DNA from: Pseudomonadota bacterium
Lineage (GTDB): Bacteria > Pseudomonadota > Gammaproteobacteria > Steroidobacterales > Steroidobacteraceae
Length of the DNA stretch: 64,000 nucleotides
Reading direction: 5' to 3'
NCBI GenBank assembly: GCA_021805275.1
Contig: JAJZFQ010000131.1
Coordinates: forward strand, 1 to 64,000
Shown: in pieces, positions 1 to 9,188 of the stretch
How positions within the stretch are numbered: the stretch's first letter is position 1
Layout of the letters: each line of letters starts with the position of its first letter
Notes under the pieces: model-generated
Database searches by the model: none
What the model was told of the DNA's origin: nothing
The model's input: the letters and a program-made list of their open reading frames with translations, nothing else
Translations under genes and position numbers: made by a program

Positions 1-43
1 GAGCGCCTCAGGGCTGCATCCTGCGCTGTAGCATCGCGGTCGG

Positions 44-119
44 GTCCCCATCGTCTAGAGGCCCAGGACATCGCCCTTTCACGGCGGTAACAGGGGTTCG
101 AATCCCCTTGGGGACGCCA
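44..119 (+). tRNA. tRNA-Glu (anticodon TTC)
   Basis: A complete cloverleaf can be drawn. The 7-bp acceptor stem pairs GTCCCCA with TGGGGAC, the anticodon arm CCGCC-like stem encloses CTTTCAC with anticodon TTC, the T-arm carries GGTTCGAATCC, and CCA is encoded. The discriminator base is G. No gene is visible in the 43 bases before it. Confidence 0.96.
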
Positions 120-741
120 TAAAATCAGCGTGTTACGGATCCAGAACCGGGCGAGCCACTCGCCTCGGTGAGCTGCGTTGACTCAGGGCTTTCTCTCGAT
201 CAACGCGCAGTGTCCAGGCCGGCGGCCGCTCGGATGTCGCCGCGCATCGGCGCACCACGATTGCCTGAACGAGTTGCTCGAGCTTGATCAGCGGAGCGTG
301 GCGGACGCCTCGATTCTCTCGGCGGTGGGACCGAGGGACAGAAGTAGTGCAGTGAAGCGGCGGCCTGGGTCGGCGGCACACGAACGCTCGTTGCGGCCGT
401 AGCGCAGTACCCGACGGCGTGCGGGCCTCTGCTTGGGGGGGAATGTCCGCGCCGGAACGTGGGCCACCGGACCTGCACCTGCCGCACCGGTGGAGAGCCC
501 CCCGGCGGCATCAGGGGAAATTGGGCAGCCAGCTCACCACGGACACGGCGCTGCAGTCGGCGAGTACTGTGCCGGCCAGCAGACCCGGCCAGAGGCGCTG
601 CCCTGCAATCCATGACATGGCCGGATGTGACCGCCCTCCCGCACTGGATGGAATTGTCACATCACGGTGTCCGTGACTGCCGGGTGCGCGTCCCGATCAG
701 ACGCGATCTGCTATCGTCATGCGAATTCGCGGAGACGTGCG
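120..741. other. Intergenic stretch without a recognisable gene
   Basis: About 620 bases between tRNA-Glu and the hydrolase gene. Several short open frames exist on both strands, but they are arginine/proline-rich products of the high GC content and resemble no protein family I know. No clear terminator, repeat or second tRNA was found. Confidence 0.5.
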
Positions 742-1596
742 GTGTACATAGACGTCGAGAATGCGCGGCTGTATTTCGATACGGTCGGCTCACAGCTGGA
801 AGTTGCGGGGGCACGGATGCAGGAGCGGCCGACGCTCATCGTCATGCACGGTGGCCCCGGGTTCGATCACAGCACGCTGCGGCCGTATTTCGACCGGTTC
901 GCCGACGGCCATCAGGTCCTCTATCTCGATCACCGTGGTAATGGCCGCTCGAGCGGCGAGAGCGATTCGTGGACGCTCGCGCAGTGGGGCAGGGATGTGA
1001 AATCCCTCTGCGATCAGCTCGGCATCACCCGGCCCGTCGTGTACGGCAACTCGTTCGGCGGCATGGTCGCCATGTCTTATGCGAAGCAGTTTCCCGAGCA
1101 TCCCGCCAAGCTCATTCTGTCCTCGACGGCGGCCCGGATGCACATCGACACTACCGTGGCGCTGATGTTCGAGCGCGGTGGCGAGCGGGCCGGCGAGGTG
1201 GCGAGACGCTTCTGGCGCGAGCCCGATGAGCAGCTGATGCAGGAGTACCTCTCGGTCTGCCTGCCGCTCTACAACCCCAAGCCCAATCCCGAGGAGGCGA
1301 GTGCGCGCAGTCGGGCGATCCTCAAGCCGCCGGTGACGCGACACTTCGTGCTCGGCGAGATGCGCACCATGGATGCGCGTGCCGGCCTGGAGCGAATCGC
1401 ATGTCCGACGCTGATTCTCGCCGGCGGTTACGACCCGATCACCCCGCCGGTGTGCAGCCAGGAGATCTTCGCTGCGCTCGCCCCGGGAATCGGCGCGCTG
1501 CACGTGTTTCCGGAGGCCGGCCACGGGGTGCACCGCGACGATCCCGTCGGGGCCGAACAGGTCCTGCGGGCGTTTCTCGCCGGCCGCCCGGCCTGA
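742..1596 (+). CDS. Alpha/beta hydrolase, proline iminopeptidase-like (S33)
   Basis: A 284-residue soluble alpha/beta hydrolase. The oxyanion motif HGGPG lies at residues 36-40, the nucleophile elbow GNSFGG puts the catalytic serine at 104, and the likely acid and base are the Asp of GGYDPITP (about 231) and the His of GHGVH (about 261). HGGPG is typical of prolyl aminopeptidases and related hydrolases, so an N-terminal Pro-peptidase or small ester/amide hydrolase is expected; the substrate cannot be read from the sequence. I chose the GTG start because GGAG sits 7 bases upstream and the longer frame adds a non-homologous arginine-rich tail. The gene stands alone and converges on the DUF763 gene. 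Confidence 0.85.
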   Translation: MYIDVENARLYFDTVGSQLEVAGARMQERPTLIVMHGGPGFDHSTLRPYFDRFADGHQVLYLDHRGNGRSSGESDSWTLAQWGRDVKSLCDQLGITRPVVYGNSFGGMVAMSYAKQFPEHPAKLILSSTAARMHIDTTVALMFERGGERAGEVARRFWREPDEQLMQEYLSVCLPLYNPKPNPEEASARSRAILKPPVTRHFVLGEMRTMDARAGLERIACPTLILAGGYDPITPPVCSQEIFAALAPGIGALHVFPEAGHGVHRDDPVGAEQVLRAFLAGRPA

Positions 1597-1619
1597 TGGG
1601 GCCGCGGCGGCGGGGCTGC

Positions 1620-2882
1620 CTATCGGTCGAATACCGCGCGTCCGCCGCGCTGCGCCGCGGCGGCCCGTTCGGCTTTGACGAAGGTCTCCAAGCTCGGACC
1701 GCGCGCGGTGCGCTCCAGGCGGCGCGCCTGTGCATCGAGGCGCCGCAGAGCATCGAGCCGCTCGGTGCGGCCGAGCCGGGCCTGGCTCACCGCGACCCTC
1801 AGGACGCGCAGCGTCTCGTCATAGACCGTCAGAGGAACCGGAAACGGATGCCCGTCCTTGCCCCCGTGTGCGAGCGAAAAGCGGGCCGGGTCCGAGAAGC
1901 GCGCGGGCGTGCCATGCACGAGCTCAGCGACAAGCGCGAGGGCCTCGACCGTGCGGGCGCCGACTCCGGGCGTTAGCAGCAGATCGGCGTAGTCGCGCGG
2001 GCCGCGCTCGGCGGCCGCCGCAAGGACACCGTGCAACCGGCGCAGCACGATGTCGGAGCCGAGGATCGCGTGTCGGGCCGGCAAGCTCAGGCGAGGGAGG
2101 GAATCGGCCTGTGGCAGGGGCGCCGCTGGGGCCGTGCTCGGCGCTGGCGGGAAGAGGCTCAGGGTCCGGCCGCGCTGCGCGCCGAGCTCGCGCAGCACGC
2201 GGAGTGTTTGCTCAGGGCCGGCCTGCACGAGGTCGAGTCCGGCCGCCCGGGCGGCCCGCGCCCGGGCATCGGCAAGGTTGACGATCTCACCGACGTTGCT
2301 CCCTTCAATCGCCGCATGCGGCGAGTCGAGAAAGCTCTTCAGCCCCTCGGACTGCCAGTGATAGCGCCGGGCTTCCCGGCGCGCAGGATTCATGCCCTGC
2401 TGCACGACGGTCCAGCGGCCGTCGGCGGTGACGATGAAACCGTGCAGATACAGCTGGTAGCCGTCCTGCACGGCGGCGCTGTCGATCTTGGCGACCAGCC
2501 GGCTTGCTGCCGCGAGCGAGCCGGCATCGACCCCGGTGAGTTCTCCAACCTGCATCAGTTCGGCCGGCGTGCGGCGCGAGGCGCGACCGCGGCCGCCACA
2601 GACGTAGATGCCGAGTTCACGCTGCAGCGGAGCCAGCCCGCGCCTCAGTGCCCCAAGTACGCTGGTGGTGATGCCCGAGGAGTGCCAGTCCATGCCCATC
2701 ACGGCGCCGAAGGACTGGAACCAGAACGGGTGGGCGAGACGGCGCAGCAGCTCATCCCGGCCGTAGTGCTGCACGATCGCCTCGGCGATGACCCGGCCGA
2801 GCGCTGCCATGCGCGTGCTGAGCCACGCCGGCACGTGGCCACCGTGCAGGGGCAGGTCGGCGTATCCGCTGCGGCGCGTCAT
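1620..2882 (-). CDS. DUF763 domain protein
   Basis: A 420-residue protein matching the DUF763 family, a bacterial/archaeal family of unknown biochemical role. Recognisable family segments are the N-terminal SGYADLPLHGGHVPAWL, the central WHSSGITTSVLGALRRGL, and GTPARFSDPARFSLAHGGKDG towards the C-terminus. It is soluble, with no signal peptide or membrane segment. The ATG giving MTRRSGYADLPLHGG is chosen because family members begin close to that block; upstream sequence in frame is low-complexity. It converges with the hydrolase on its left and diverges from the metallo-beta-lactamase-fold gene on its right. Family assignment is firm; function is unknown. Confidence 0.8.
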   Translation of the reverse strand: MTRRSGYADLPLHGGHVPAWLSTRMAALGRVIAEAIVQHYGRDELLRRLAHPFWFQSFGAVMGMDWHSSGITTSVLGALRRGLAPLQRELGIYVCGGRGRASRRTPAELMQVGELTGVDAGSLAAASRLVAKIDSAAVQDGYQLYLHGFIVTADGRWTVVQQGMNPARREARRYHWQSEGLKSFLDSPHAAIEGSNVGEIVNLADARARAARAAGLDLVQAGPEQTLRVLRELGAQRGRTLSLFPPAPSTAPAAPLPQADSLPRLSLPARHAILGSDIVLRRLHGVLAAAAERGPRDYADLLLTPGVGARTVEALALVAELVHGTPARFSDPARFSLAHGGKDGHPFPVPLTVYDETLRVLRVAVSQARLGRTERLDALRRLDAQARRLERTARGPSLETFVKAERAAAAQRGGRAVFDR

Positions 2883-3021
2883 GCCCGGACAGTCTGATCG
2901 CCGCGTCGCACGCGTCAAGGGGGTGGCATCGCGCCGCCGAGTGGATGCCGGGACGCACTGCGCCTCACCCCGGGTGAAGCGTGGTGTCGTAAGATCGCAG
3001 CTGCGACATGAGGCGAGGCGC

Positions 3022-4146
3022 GTGAAAACCTTCGGTTCCAAAGCGCACGGAGCGCGTCTCGAGCGCATGCGCAGCTCGAGCCTGTGGGTCGGCGAGGGCT
3101 TTCGCAACGTTCAGCCGATTCAGGCCGGCCTGCGCGACTCTGCGGCTGCCATGCCGAGGCTGAGTGAGTTTCTGTTCGGCCGCGGCGGGCGGCGCATGCC
3201 CACACAGCCGCTGCCCTCGGTCGATCCGCTCGAGCGGTGGCGTCGTCCGCCCGGCAGCGGCCTCAGGGTGACATGGCTCGGCCACTCGACGCTGCTCATC
3301 GAAATCGGCGGCGTGCGGGTGCTAACCGATCCGGTGTGGGGTCCGAGGGCCTCCCCGGTGCGCTTCATCGGGCCGAGACGCTTTCAGCCCGTGCCCGTCA
3401 GACTCGAATCGCTGCCGCCGGTGGACGTGGTGCTCATCTCGCACGATCACTACGATCACCTCGACTATCCGACCATCCGCAGACTCGCCCGGCGCTGCGT
3501 CCCGTTCGTCACGCCGCTCGGTGTCGGGGCTCATCTGGAATCCTGGGGCGTAGCCCCGGGGCGCATCACGGAGCTCGACTGGTGGGAGTACCACGACCTG
3601 CCGGGCTCGGACGTGCGGGTGAGTGCCGCGCCGGCCCAGCATTTCTCCGGACGAACGACCGGTACCCGCAACAGCACGCTGTGGTCCTCGTACGTCGTGC
3701 AATCCGCGCAGCACCGCGTGTTCTTCAGCGGCGATACGGGCTTGACGCCGCAGTACGCGCGGATCCGCGCCCAGCTCGGGCCGTTTGATTTGGTGATGCT
3801 TGAGGTGGGCGGCTGGCATCCCGCATGGGGGGATATGCATCTGGGGCCCGGGCACGCGCTCGAGGCGGTTGCGCTGCTCGGCGCCGCGGCGTGGCTGCCC
3901 GTGCACTGGGGGACCTTCAGCCTGGCGATGCACGCGTGGGACGAGCCGGCCGAACACCTATTCGAGCGTCGCGCCGCGGGCGGCGCGCGGCTCGTCATGC
4001 CGCGGCTCGGCGAGGCGGTCGAGCCCGATCAGTTATCCGCAGCGGTCGATCCGTGGTGGCGGGGCGTCGATGGCGCGCAGCGGCCCCTCGGCGCCGCGGA
4101 GCACCTCGAGAAGTCATCGCGAGCGATGCTCTGGCCCCCGGATTGA
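3022..4146 (+). CDS. MBL-fold metal-dependent hydrolase (NAPE-PLD/UlaG-like)
   Basis: A 374-residue metallo-beta-lactamase-fold protein. The metal site HDHYDH is at residues 141-146. Further ligands are the His of QHFSGR, the Asp of FSGDTG, and the His of LPVHWGTF. This combination, with WLGHSTLLIEIGG upstream of the site, is typical of the NAPE-phospholipase-D-like branch, where members hydrolyse phosphodiesters or lactones; the real substrate is unknown. The GTG start follows a purine-rich GAGGCGAGGCG. No signal peptide is evident, so the enzyme is probably cytoplasmic or weakly membrane-associated through its basic N-terminus. It diverges from the DUF763 gene. Confidence 0.85.
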   Translation: MKTFGSKAHGARLERMRSSSLWVGEGFRNVQPIQAGLRDSAAAMPRLSEFLFGRGGRRMPTQPLPSVDPLERWRRPPGSGLRVTWLGHSTLLIEIGGVRVLTDPVWGPRASPVRFIGPRRFQPVPVRLESLPPVDVVLISHDHYDHLDYPTIRRLARRCVPFVTPLGVGAHLESWGVAPGRITELDWWEYHDLPGSDVRVSAAPAQHFSGRTTGTRNSTLWSSYVVQSAQHRVFFSGDTGLTPQYARIRAQLGPFDLVMLEVGGWHPAWGDMHLGPGHALEAVALLGAAAWLPVHWGTFSLAMHAWDEPAEHLFERRAAGGARLVMPRLGEAVEPDQLSAAVDPWWRGVDGAQRPLGAAEHLEKSSRAMLWPPD

Positions 4147-4187
4147 ACGGCCGGTCGAGTCGCCAGCGCAGCACGGGCGGATATCGC

Positions 4188-4649
4188 TCAGGGGGCGCGA
4201 ACGGTGATTTCTGTGCGCACCGAATTGGCGATGAAGCAGCTGGCATGGGCCCGGTGGTGCAGCCGCGCGATGTCGGCAGCGTCCGGCTGCCTGGCTCCCG
4301 AGAACGCCACGCTCGGCCGCAGTTCGACGCGGTCGATCCACTGTCGGCCGTCCGCAGTGTGCGTCATGTGTCCGACGGCTTGGTCGCAATACGAGTCGAC
4401 GCAATAGCCTTCATTGGCCGACACGCTGAGAAACCACAGCATGTGACAGCTGGACAGCGCCGCGACGTAGGCCTCCTCGGGGTCGACATTGGCGGCATCT
4501 GAGAACGGCTCACGCACGACGTGCGGTGAGCTGGAGGCGGCAATGACGGCGCCTCCATCGAACCGCCAATGATGCGCCCGCGAGTAGCGACCATCGGTGA
4601 ATGGCTGAGCGCCTCGGCTCCACTCGATGGTGACGGAATGCTGGGACAT
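4188..4649 (-). CDS. OsmC family peroxiredoxin
   Basis: A 153-residue OsmC-type protein. The two redox cysteines of the family are present: Cys68 in SSCHM and Cys138 in ASCFIAN. OsmC proteins reduce organic hydroperoxides by a thiol mechanism in the cytoplasm. The sequence is OsmC-like (YhfA branch or general OsmC) rather than Ohr; a true Ohr is encoded separately further along the window. It reads in the same direction as the amidohydrolase upstream but is separated from it by about 70 bases, so co-transcription is possible but not shown. Confidence 0.85.
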   Translation of the reverse strand: MSQHSVTIEWSRGAQPFTDGRYSRAHHWRFDGGAVIAASSSPHVVREPFSDAANVDPEEAYVAALSSCHMLWFLSVSANEGYCVDSYCDQAVGHMTHTADGRQWIDRVELRPSVAFSGARQPDAADIARLHHRAHASCFIANSVRTEITVRAP

Positions 4650-4721
4650 GAGGCCTCGTGCGAGGTTGTGTGGAGCCCGCAGAGCATGGCTCGCCGCTGC
4701 GTGCGGCGCGATCGGGGCGGG

Positions 4722-5954
4722 CTAGAGTTCGTTGCGGATGAGTTCCCCGGCACGCATGATGAGCCGCAAATTTCGCCCGTCGGCCGCGAGCAGTCCGATG
4801 TCGCTGAGCGGATCGCCATCGACGACCAGCAGATCGGCGTGCGCGCCCGGCCGGATGCAGCCGAGCCGTCCCTGCTCCTGGAGCAGCGCGGCGTTCACCG
4901 AGGTTGCCTGGCGCAGGATCTGCACAGGCGTGAACACTTCGCGGCGAATGGAAAACTCGCGGCATTGCTGCACGTACGTCTCGCCGAGCAGGTCGGTGCC
5001 GAACCCGATCTGCACCCCCGCCCGGCGCATCGATTCCATGCCGCCGAGCGCGCGCTCGTAGGCGACCTGGGCCTTCTCCATGCTCTGCGCCGGGAAGCCG
5101 AGCTGCCGGCCGGTCTCGATGAGGGCGAAGATGATGGCCATCGTGGGTACCACGAAGGCGCCGCGGCTCGCGACGAAGGCGGCGGTCTCATCGTCGATCA
5201 GGGTGCCATGCTCGATGCTGCGCACGCCGTACTCGACGCAGCGGCGCACAGCGCTGGCCGGATGGCAGTGCGCAGCGGTGTACGTGCGCCGCTCGGTCGT
5301 CTCGTTGACGATGGCGCGGATCTCATCCTCGCGGTACTGATTCATCCAGATCGGGTCGGTGGGCGAGGCAACGCCGCCTGAGCCCATGATCTTGATGCAG
5401 TGCGCACCGCGTCGCAGCTGCTCGCGTGTGGCCCGGATGCACGCGTCGACCCCGTCCGCGACGACGCACAGCGAATTGCTGGCGCCACAGCGGCAGTACT
5501 CGTGATCCGCTTCGGCCATCGGGCGCATGTCGCCGTGGCCGCCGGTCATCGAGAGCATCTTGCCCGCGTAGTAGAAGCGTGGAGCGCGGATCAGCCGCTC
5601 CTCGATGGCGCGCCAGAGACTGTAGTCCCCGCCGCCGATGTCGCGGACGGTCGTGAAGCCGCACTCGAGCGCGAAGCCGAGCATGCGGGTGGCGTGGGCG
5701 GTGCGGTAGGCCTCGCCGGCGAGCTCGATCTTCTGCACATTGACGTCGCTGCCGTACGCGTGGATGTGGGCGTCGATGAGCCCGGGCATCAGGGTGCGCC
5801 CGGCGAGATCGATGACGGTGGCGCTCGGCGCCTTGATGGGCCGAGTGGAGATCTCACGGATCTGACCCTGCTCGATGAGCACCTGCATGCCTTCCGGGCA
5901 GTCAGCGTTTTCCCCATCGAAGATGCGGGCATTGGTGAGCAGGATGGCGGTCAT
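4722..5954 (-). CDS. Amidohydrolase family protein (imidazolonepropionase-like)
   Basis: A 410-residue member of the metal-dependent amidohydrolase superfamily. It shows the HxH ligands in DAHIH (residues 63 and 65), the carboxylatable Lys of CIKIMGSGG, the His of AAHCH, the His of SIEHG, and the catalytic Asp of GFGTDL. The C-terminal GRLGCIRPGAHADLLVVDGDP closes the beta-sandwich domain. The subgroup hydrolyses dipeptides, organophosphates or cyclic amides (Xaa-Pro dipeptidase/imidazolonepropionase relatives); the substrate is not predictable here. No signal peptide is seen, so it is cytoplasmic. Confidence 0.85.
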   Translation of the reverse strand: MTAILLTNARIFDGENADCPEGMQVLIEQGQIREISTRPIKAPSATVIDLAGRTLMPGLIDAHIHAYGSDVNVQKIELAGEAYRTAHATRMLGFALECGFTTVRDIGGGDYSLWRAIEERLIRAPRFYYAGKMLSMTGGHGDMRPMAEADHEYCRCGASNSLCVVADGVDACIRATREQLRRGAHCIKIMGSGGVASPTDPIWMNQYREDEIRAIVNETTERRTYTAAHCHPASAVRRCVEYGVRSIEHGTLIDDETAAFVASRGAFVVPTMAIIFALIETGRQLGFPAQSMEKAQVAYERALGGMESMRRAGVQIGFGTDLLGETYVQQCREFSIRREVFTPVQILRQATSVNAALLQEQGRLGCIRPGAHADLLVVDGDPLSDIGLLAADGRNLRLIMRAGELIRNEL

Positions 5955-6137
5955 CGGGGTTCCTCCGTGCGCGCGGTGCGAACTCGCTATCTTACGGCGC
6001 TAGCATGAGCCGGCGGAATGCACAAATCCACAGCGGTGGCGTCGGGCCCGCCCGGCTGGCGGGACGCTCGCGCGTGCAGGCCGGACGCCGGGAGCGTATA
6101 CAGGGCGGCATTTCACTGTGAGTGACCGCGGCAGATC

Positions 6138-7319
6138 ATGAAAGACACTGAACATACCCCGGGAATCGGCACCCGACTCGCCCAGCTGGGCAGGACCTCC
6201 GAGGCGCACTACGGCTTCGTCAACACGCCCGTCTACCGCGGCTCGACGGTGCTGTTCAAGAGCCTGGACGACCTGGAGAACAACCGGGCGCGCTACACTT
6301 ACGGCACGGCCGGCTCCCCGACGATCGAGAGTCTGGAGAGCGCCTGGACGGCGTTGACCGGTGCGGCCGGAACGGCGCTGAGTCCATCGGGCCTGGGGGC
6401 GGTGGCGCTCGGGCTGTTGAGCGCGCTGCGCCACGGCGATCACCTCCTCATGCCGGACAGCGTCTACCAGCCGACGCGCGAGTTGTGCGCCGGGCTGCTG
6501 GTGCGATTCGGGGTCGAGACCACCTACTACGATCCGTTGCTCGGCGCCGGACTGGAGCGGTTGCTCAGGCCGAACACCTCGACGATCTTTCTCGAGTCCC
6601 CCGGCTCACAGACCTTCGAGGTCCAGGACGTGCCCGCCATCACCGCACTCGCCCGCGAGCGCGGTCTCACGACCATCATCGACAACACCTGGGCGACGCC
6701 GCTGTTCTTCCGCGCCCACGAGCACGGCTGCGATCTGGCGGTCGAGGCGGGGACGAAGTACCTCGGCGGACACTCCGACCTGCTGCTCGGGCTGGTGAGC
6801 GCCACGGCGCGGCTGCTGCCGGCGCTGCGGCGCACCTATCGCAACCTCGCCATGCTGCCGGGCGCCGAGGACTGCTATCTCGCGCTGCGGGGCATGCGCA
6901 CGCTGCACATCAGGGTCAAGGAGGCCGAGCGGCGCGGCCTCGAGCTGGCCGAATGGCTGCGCGAGCGGCCCGAGGTCCTGACCGTGCTGCATCCGGCGTT
7001 CCCGTGCTGCCCGGGTCACGAGTTCTGGAAACGGGATTTCACCGGCTCGACGGGAGTGTTTTCCTTCCTCCTGCAGCCCGGATTCACCCGGGCGGGTCTC
7101 GCCGCGATGCTCGATCACCTCGCGCTGTTCGGCATGGGGTATTCCTGGGGCGGCTTTGAGAGTCTGCTTATCCCGTTCGATTGCCGCGCCTACCGGACGG
7201 CCACGGCGTGGAATCCCGGCGGATTTGCCCTGCGCATTCAGGTCGGACTTGAGGACGTGGAGGATTTGAAGGCCGACCTGCGCACGGGCTTCGAGCGGCT
7301 CGCCCGCGCCGGCGTCTGA
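6138..7319 (+). CDS. metC: Cystathionine beta-lyase
   Basis: A 393-residue Cys/Met-metabolism PLP enzyme. Key features are the YTYGTAGSPT phosphate-binding block, SPSGLGA, the DNTWATPLF strand with the cofactor-binding Asp, and the Schiff-base Lys207 in EAGTKYLGGHSD. The C-terminal YSWGGFESLLIP matches the MetC branch rather than MetB. It cleaves cystathionine to homocysteine, pyruvate and ammonia in methionine synthesis, and may act as a cysteine desulphhydrase. No other methionine gene is adjacent. The 137-base upstream gap showed no SAM-riboswitch-like sequence to me. Confidence 0.9.
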   Translation: MKDTEHTPGIGTRLAQLGRTSEAHYGFVNTPVYRGSTVLFKSLDDLENNRARYTYGTAGSPTIESLESAWTALTGAAGTALSPSGLGAVALGLLSALRHGDHLLMPDSVYQPTRELCAGLLVRFGVETTYYDPLLGAGLERLLRPNTSTIFLESPGSQTFEVQDVPAITALARERGLTTIIDNTWATPLFFRAHEHGCDLAVEAGTKYLGGHSDLLLGLVSATARLLPALRRTYRNLAMLPGAEDCYLALRGMRTLHIRVKEAERRGLELAEWLRERPEVLTVLHPAFPCCPGHEFWKRDFTGSTGVFSFLLQPGFTRAGLAAMLDHLALFGMGYSWGGFESLLIPFDCRAYRTATAWNPGGFALRIQVGLEDVEDLKADLRTGFERLARAGV

Positions 7320-7365
7320 GCGGGCCCGGCGAGGATGCGCCGACGGCGGGGCCTCGAGCCGCCCC

Positions 7366-7665
7366 TCAGGTCCGGCGCAGCGCGGTGCCCGAACCGGATG
7401 CCGATGGCTCCGTCGCCCCTGTAGGGAGCACCCGCCCGCCGGTGATCTCCTCGCGCGCATTGCGCGCGAGCTCCACCTGTCCGTGATCCTCCCAGGACTT
7501 CAGCAAGGTGCTCAGCGAACGGTTGTAGCGCTCCAGCTGATCGCGCTGCTTGCGCAGCTCGCGCAGGGCGAGGCGCGCATACAGGTGGGTGAGCAGCCAC
7601 GCAATCAGCGCGCCGAGCACCGTGCCGGCCAGCGTGGAGACGAGAATGGGCAGTACTTGGTTCAT
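7366..7665 (-). CDS. Small membrane-anchored coiled-coil protein, unknown function
   Basis: A 99-residue protein with one N-terminal transmembrane helix (about residues 5-27). It is followed by a charged, probably helical segment (LALRELRKQRDQLERYNRSL) and a polar tail. The layout is that of a single-pass inner-membrane protein with a cytoplasmic coiled coil. I do not recognise a family. It lies downstream of the HDOD gene on the same strand with a 100-base gap, so the two may be functionally linked; this is only a positional argument. Confidence 0.55.
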   Translation of the reverse strand: MNQVLPILVSTLAGTVLGALIAWLLTHLYARLALRELRKQRDQLERYNRSLSTLLKSWEDHGQVELARNAREEITGGRVLPTGATEPSASGSGTALRRT

Positions 7666-7766
7666 GCAAGGCGTCGCGCAGCCGGTTCACGGGCTGCCCG
7701 CGCATCATCAGCCTGTTCGCGCGCGCCGTCCACTGGCGGGCGAGGGGGAAGAGGCGAGGGCGTCGT

Positions 7767-8948
7767 TCAGCGCCGCTGCGGCGCGCTGGCGGCGGCGGTG
7801 CGGGGATCCTGGAAGGGCTGCAGGAGCTTGCCCAGCAGAATGTCGTGGTGAGCCGGCGGCAGTGCGCTGCGCGGCAGCGAGAGCCCGACGGTTGCCTTGT
7901 CGATGCGGCCGCTGGAATGCAGCACGGCGAGTGCGCCGGCGATGCGGCCGAATCGCAGCGAGCGACCGAGGGGTGTCGCCGGGAGTGTCGCATCGCTCTG
8001 CTCGGCGAGCGCGGCGCGGGCCGCCTCCGAGAGCTGCCAATCCGCGCCGATGCGCTGCGCGAGCAGTCCTGCCTGTGCCTGCAGGAGCGCGGCGAGCAGC
8101 TCTGCGGTCTGCGCGCCGCCTTTGGCCACGGCGGCGCACTGCTCGCGCGCGGCGCGGAACAGCACGATCTCAGCGAGGCCGCTGATCAGGCTGAGCAGTT
8201 CGGCGGCGAACGGCTCGGTGCGTTCGGCGACGGCCGCGTGCACGAGCGCCGCCTGCGCCGAACGCAGCGCGTGCTCCCAGACCAGGTGGGCGAAGTGCGG
8301 GAAATCGGTGGCCGTGGCCGAATTGAAAATCGGCTGCATCAACGCGGCGGCGATCACCGAGCGCAGGCCGTCGCTGCCGAGAATCGCCACAGCCCGCTCG
8401 ATCGATTCCACCGGCTGCGGACTGATGCGGTAGAAGGAACTGTTGGCCATGCGCAGCAGGCTGTCGACCAGGGCCGGGTCGCGCGCGATGATGGCTACGA
8501 GCTGGCGCCGCGCGACCGTCTCGTCGTTGACGGCGTGCACCAGCTGGGGCAGCAGGTTGGGGCGACGCGGAAAGTGGCGCTGCTCGACGGCCCGGTCTGC
8601 GAGCGTCGAGAGGGCCTTGGCGAGCTGCGGGTTGCGCCCGGGGTCGGCTGCGGCGGGGGTGCTCAGGCCGAGCTGCAGCGCGCGCAGCCGCTGCAGGATC
8701 TCGGCCGGCTCGAGCGCCACGGCGTCCTTCGGCTCAGACGGTGCTTCGTGCTGCGCATCGGCGGACGACGGCGCAGAGGGCACCTGCGCAGGGCTCGTCG
8801 GCGCGGCGCAGTTCGCGCCTGAGTCCTTGGGCGCCCGCCCAGCGACAGGCCCGCCCCAGCCCAGTGCCCGGCGCAGCGCCGGCAACATGGCGGAGCCGGC
8901 GGCGGCGAGCAACAGAGGCGGGATCAGCCAGATAGCCATGGCGCGCAT
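7767..8948 (-). CDS. Membrane-anchored HDOD domain protein
   Basis: A 393-residue protein. The N-terminus holds one transmembrane helix (about residues 5-25), followed by a proline/alanine-rich linker. An HDOD domain covers about residues 110-310, recognised by FPRRPNLLPQLVHAVND, RDPALVDSLLRMANSSFYRI and SIERAVAILGSDGLRSVIAAALMQ split over several helices. HDOD is a catalytically inert relative of HD-phosphohydrolase domains and usually acts in signalling, often beside cyclic-di-GMP proteins. No GGDEF, EAL or response-regulator domain is attached, and a membrane anchor is less common in the family. Confidence 0.8.
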   Translation of the reverse strand: MRAMAIWLIPPLLLAAAGSAMLPALRRALGWGGPVAGRAPKDSGANCAAPTSPAQVPSAPSSADAQHEAPSEPKDAVALEPAEILQRLRALQLGLSTPAAADPGRNPQLAKALSTLADRAVEQRHFPRRPNLLPQLVHAVNDETVARRQLVAIIARDPALVDSLLRMANSSFYRISPQPVESIERAVAILGSDGLRSVIAAALMQPIFNSATATDFPHFAHLVWEHALRSAQAALVHAAVAERTEPFAAELLSLISGLAEIVLFRAAREQCAAVAKGGAQTAELLAALLQAQAGLLAQRIGADWQLSEAARAALAEQSDATLPATPLGRSLRFGRIAGALAVLHSSGRIDKATVGLSLPRSALPPAHHDILLGKLLQPFQDPRTAAASAPQRR

Positions 8949-9188
8949 CAGACCTTGCGGATGAATGAAAATCTCGGCAATACCTCAGGTTGTCGGCACA
9001 AACTGCGAAATCTCCGCCTCGGGCGCGCTGAAGTGTGACCGGGCGCACGCCACGGACGGCCGCGCAGGTTCCGGCGCAGCGGACCGGTCCCGGGCAGTCG
9101 CACCCCCCCGCGCGGGCGTCAGGGCCTGCCCCCGGGTATGATCGGAGCGGTTCCCCGCCGCCCGCCATCGCCCCTTCCGGAGCGCGCC

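Noticed and set aside
133..676. Several short open frames behind tRNA-Glu
   Set aside because: Low-complexity Arg/Pro/Ala frames on both strands without ribosome-binding sites or family resemblance.
6001..6137. SAM riboswitch ahead of metC
   Set aside because: No conserved SAM-binding core or terminator/antiterminator pair could be drawn.
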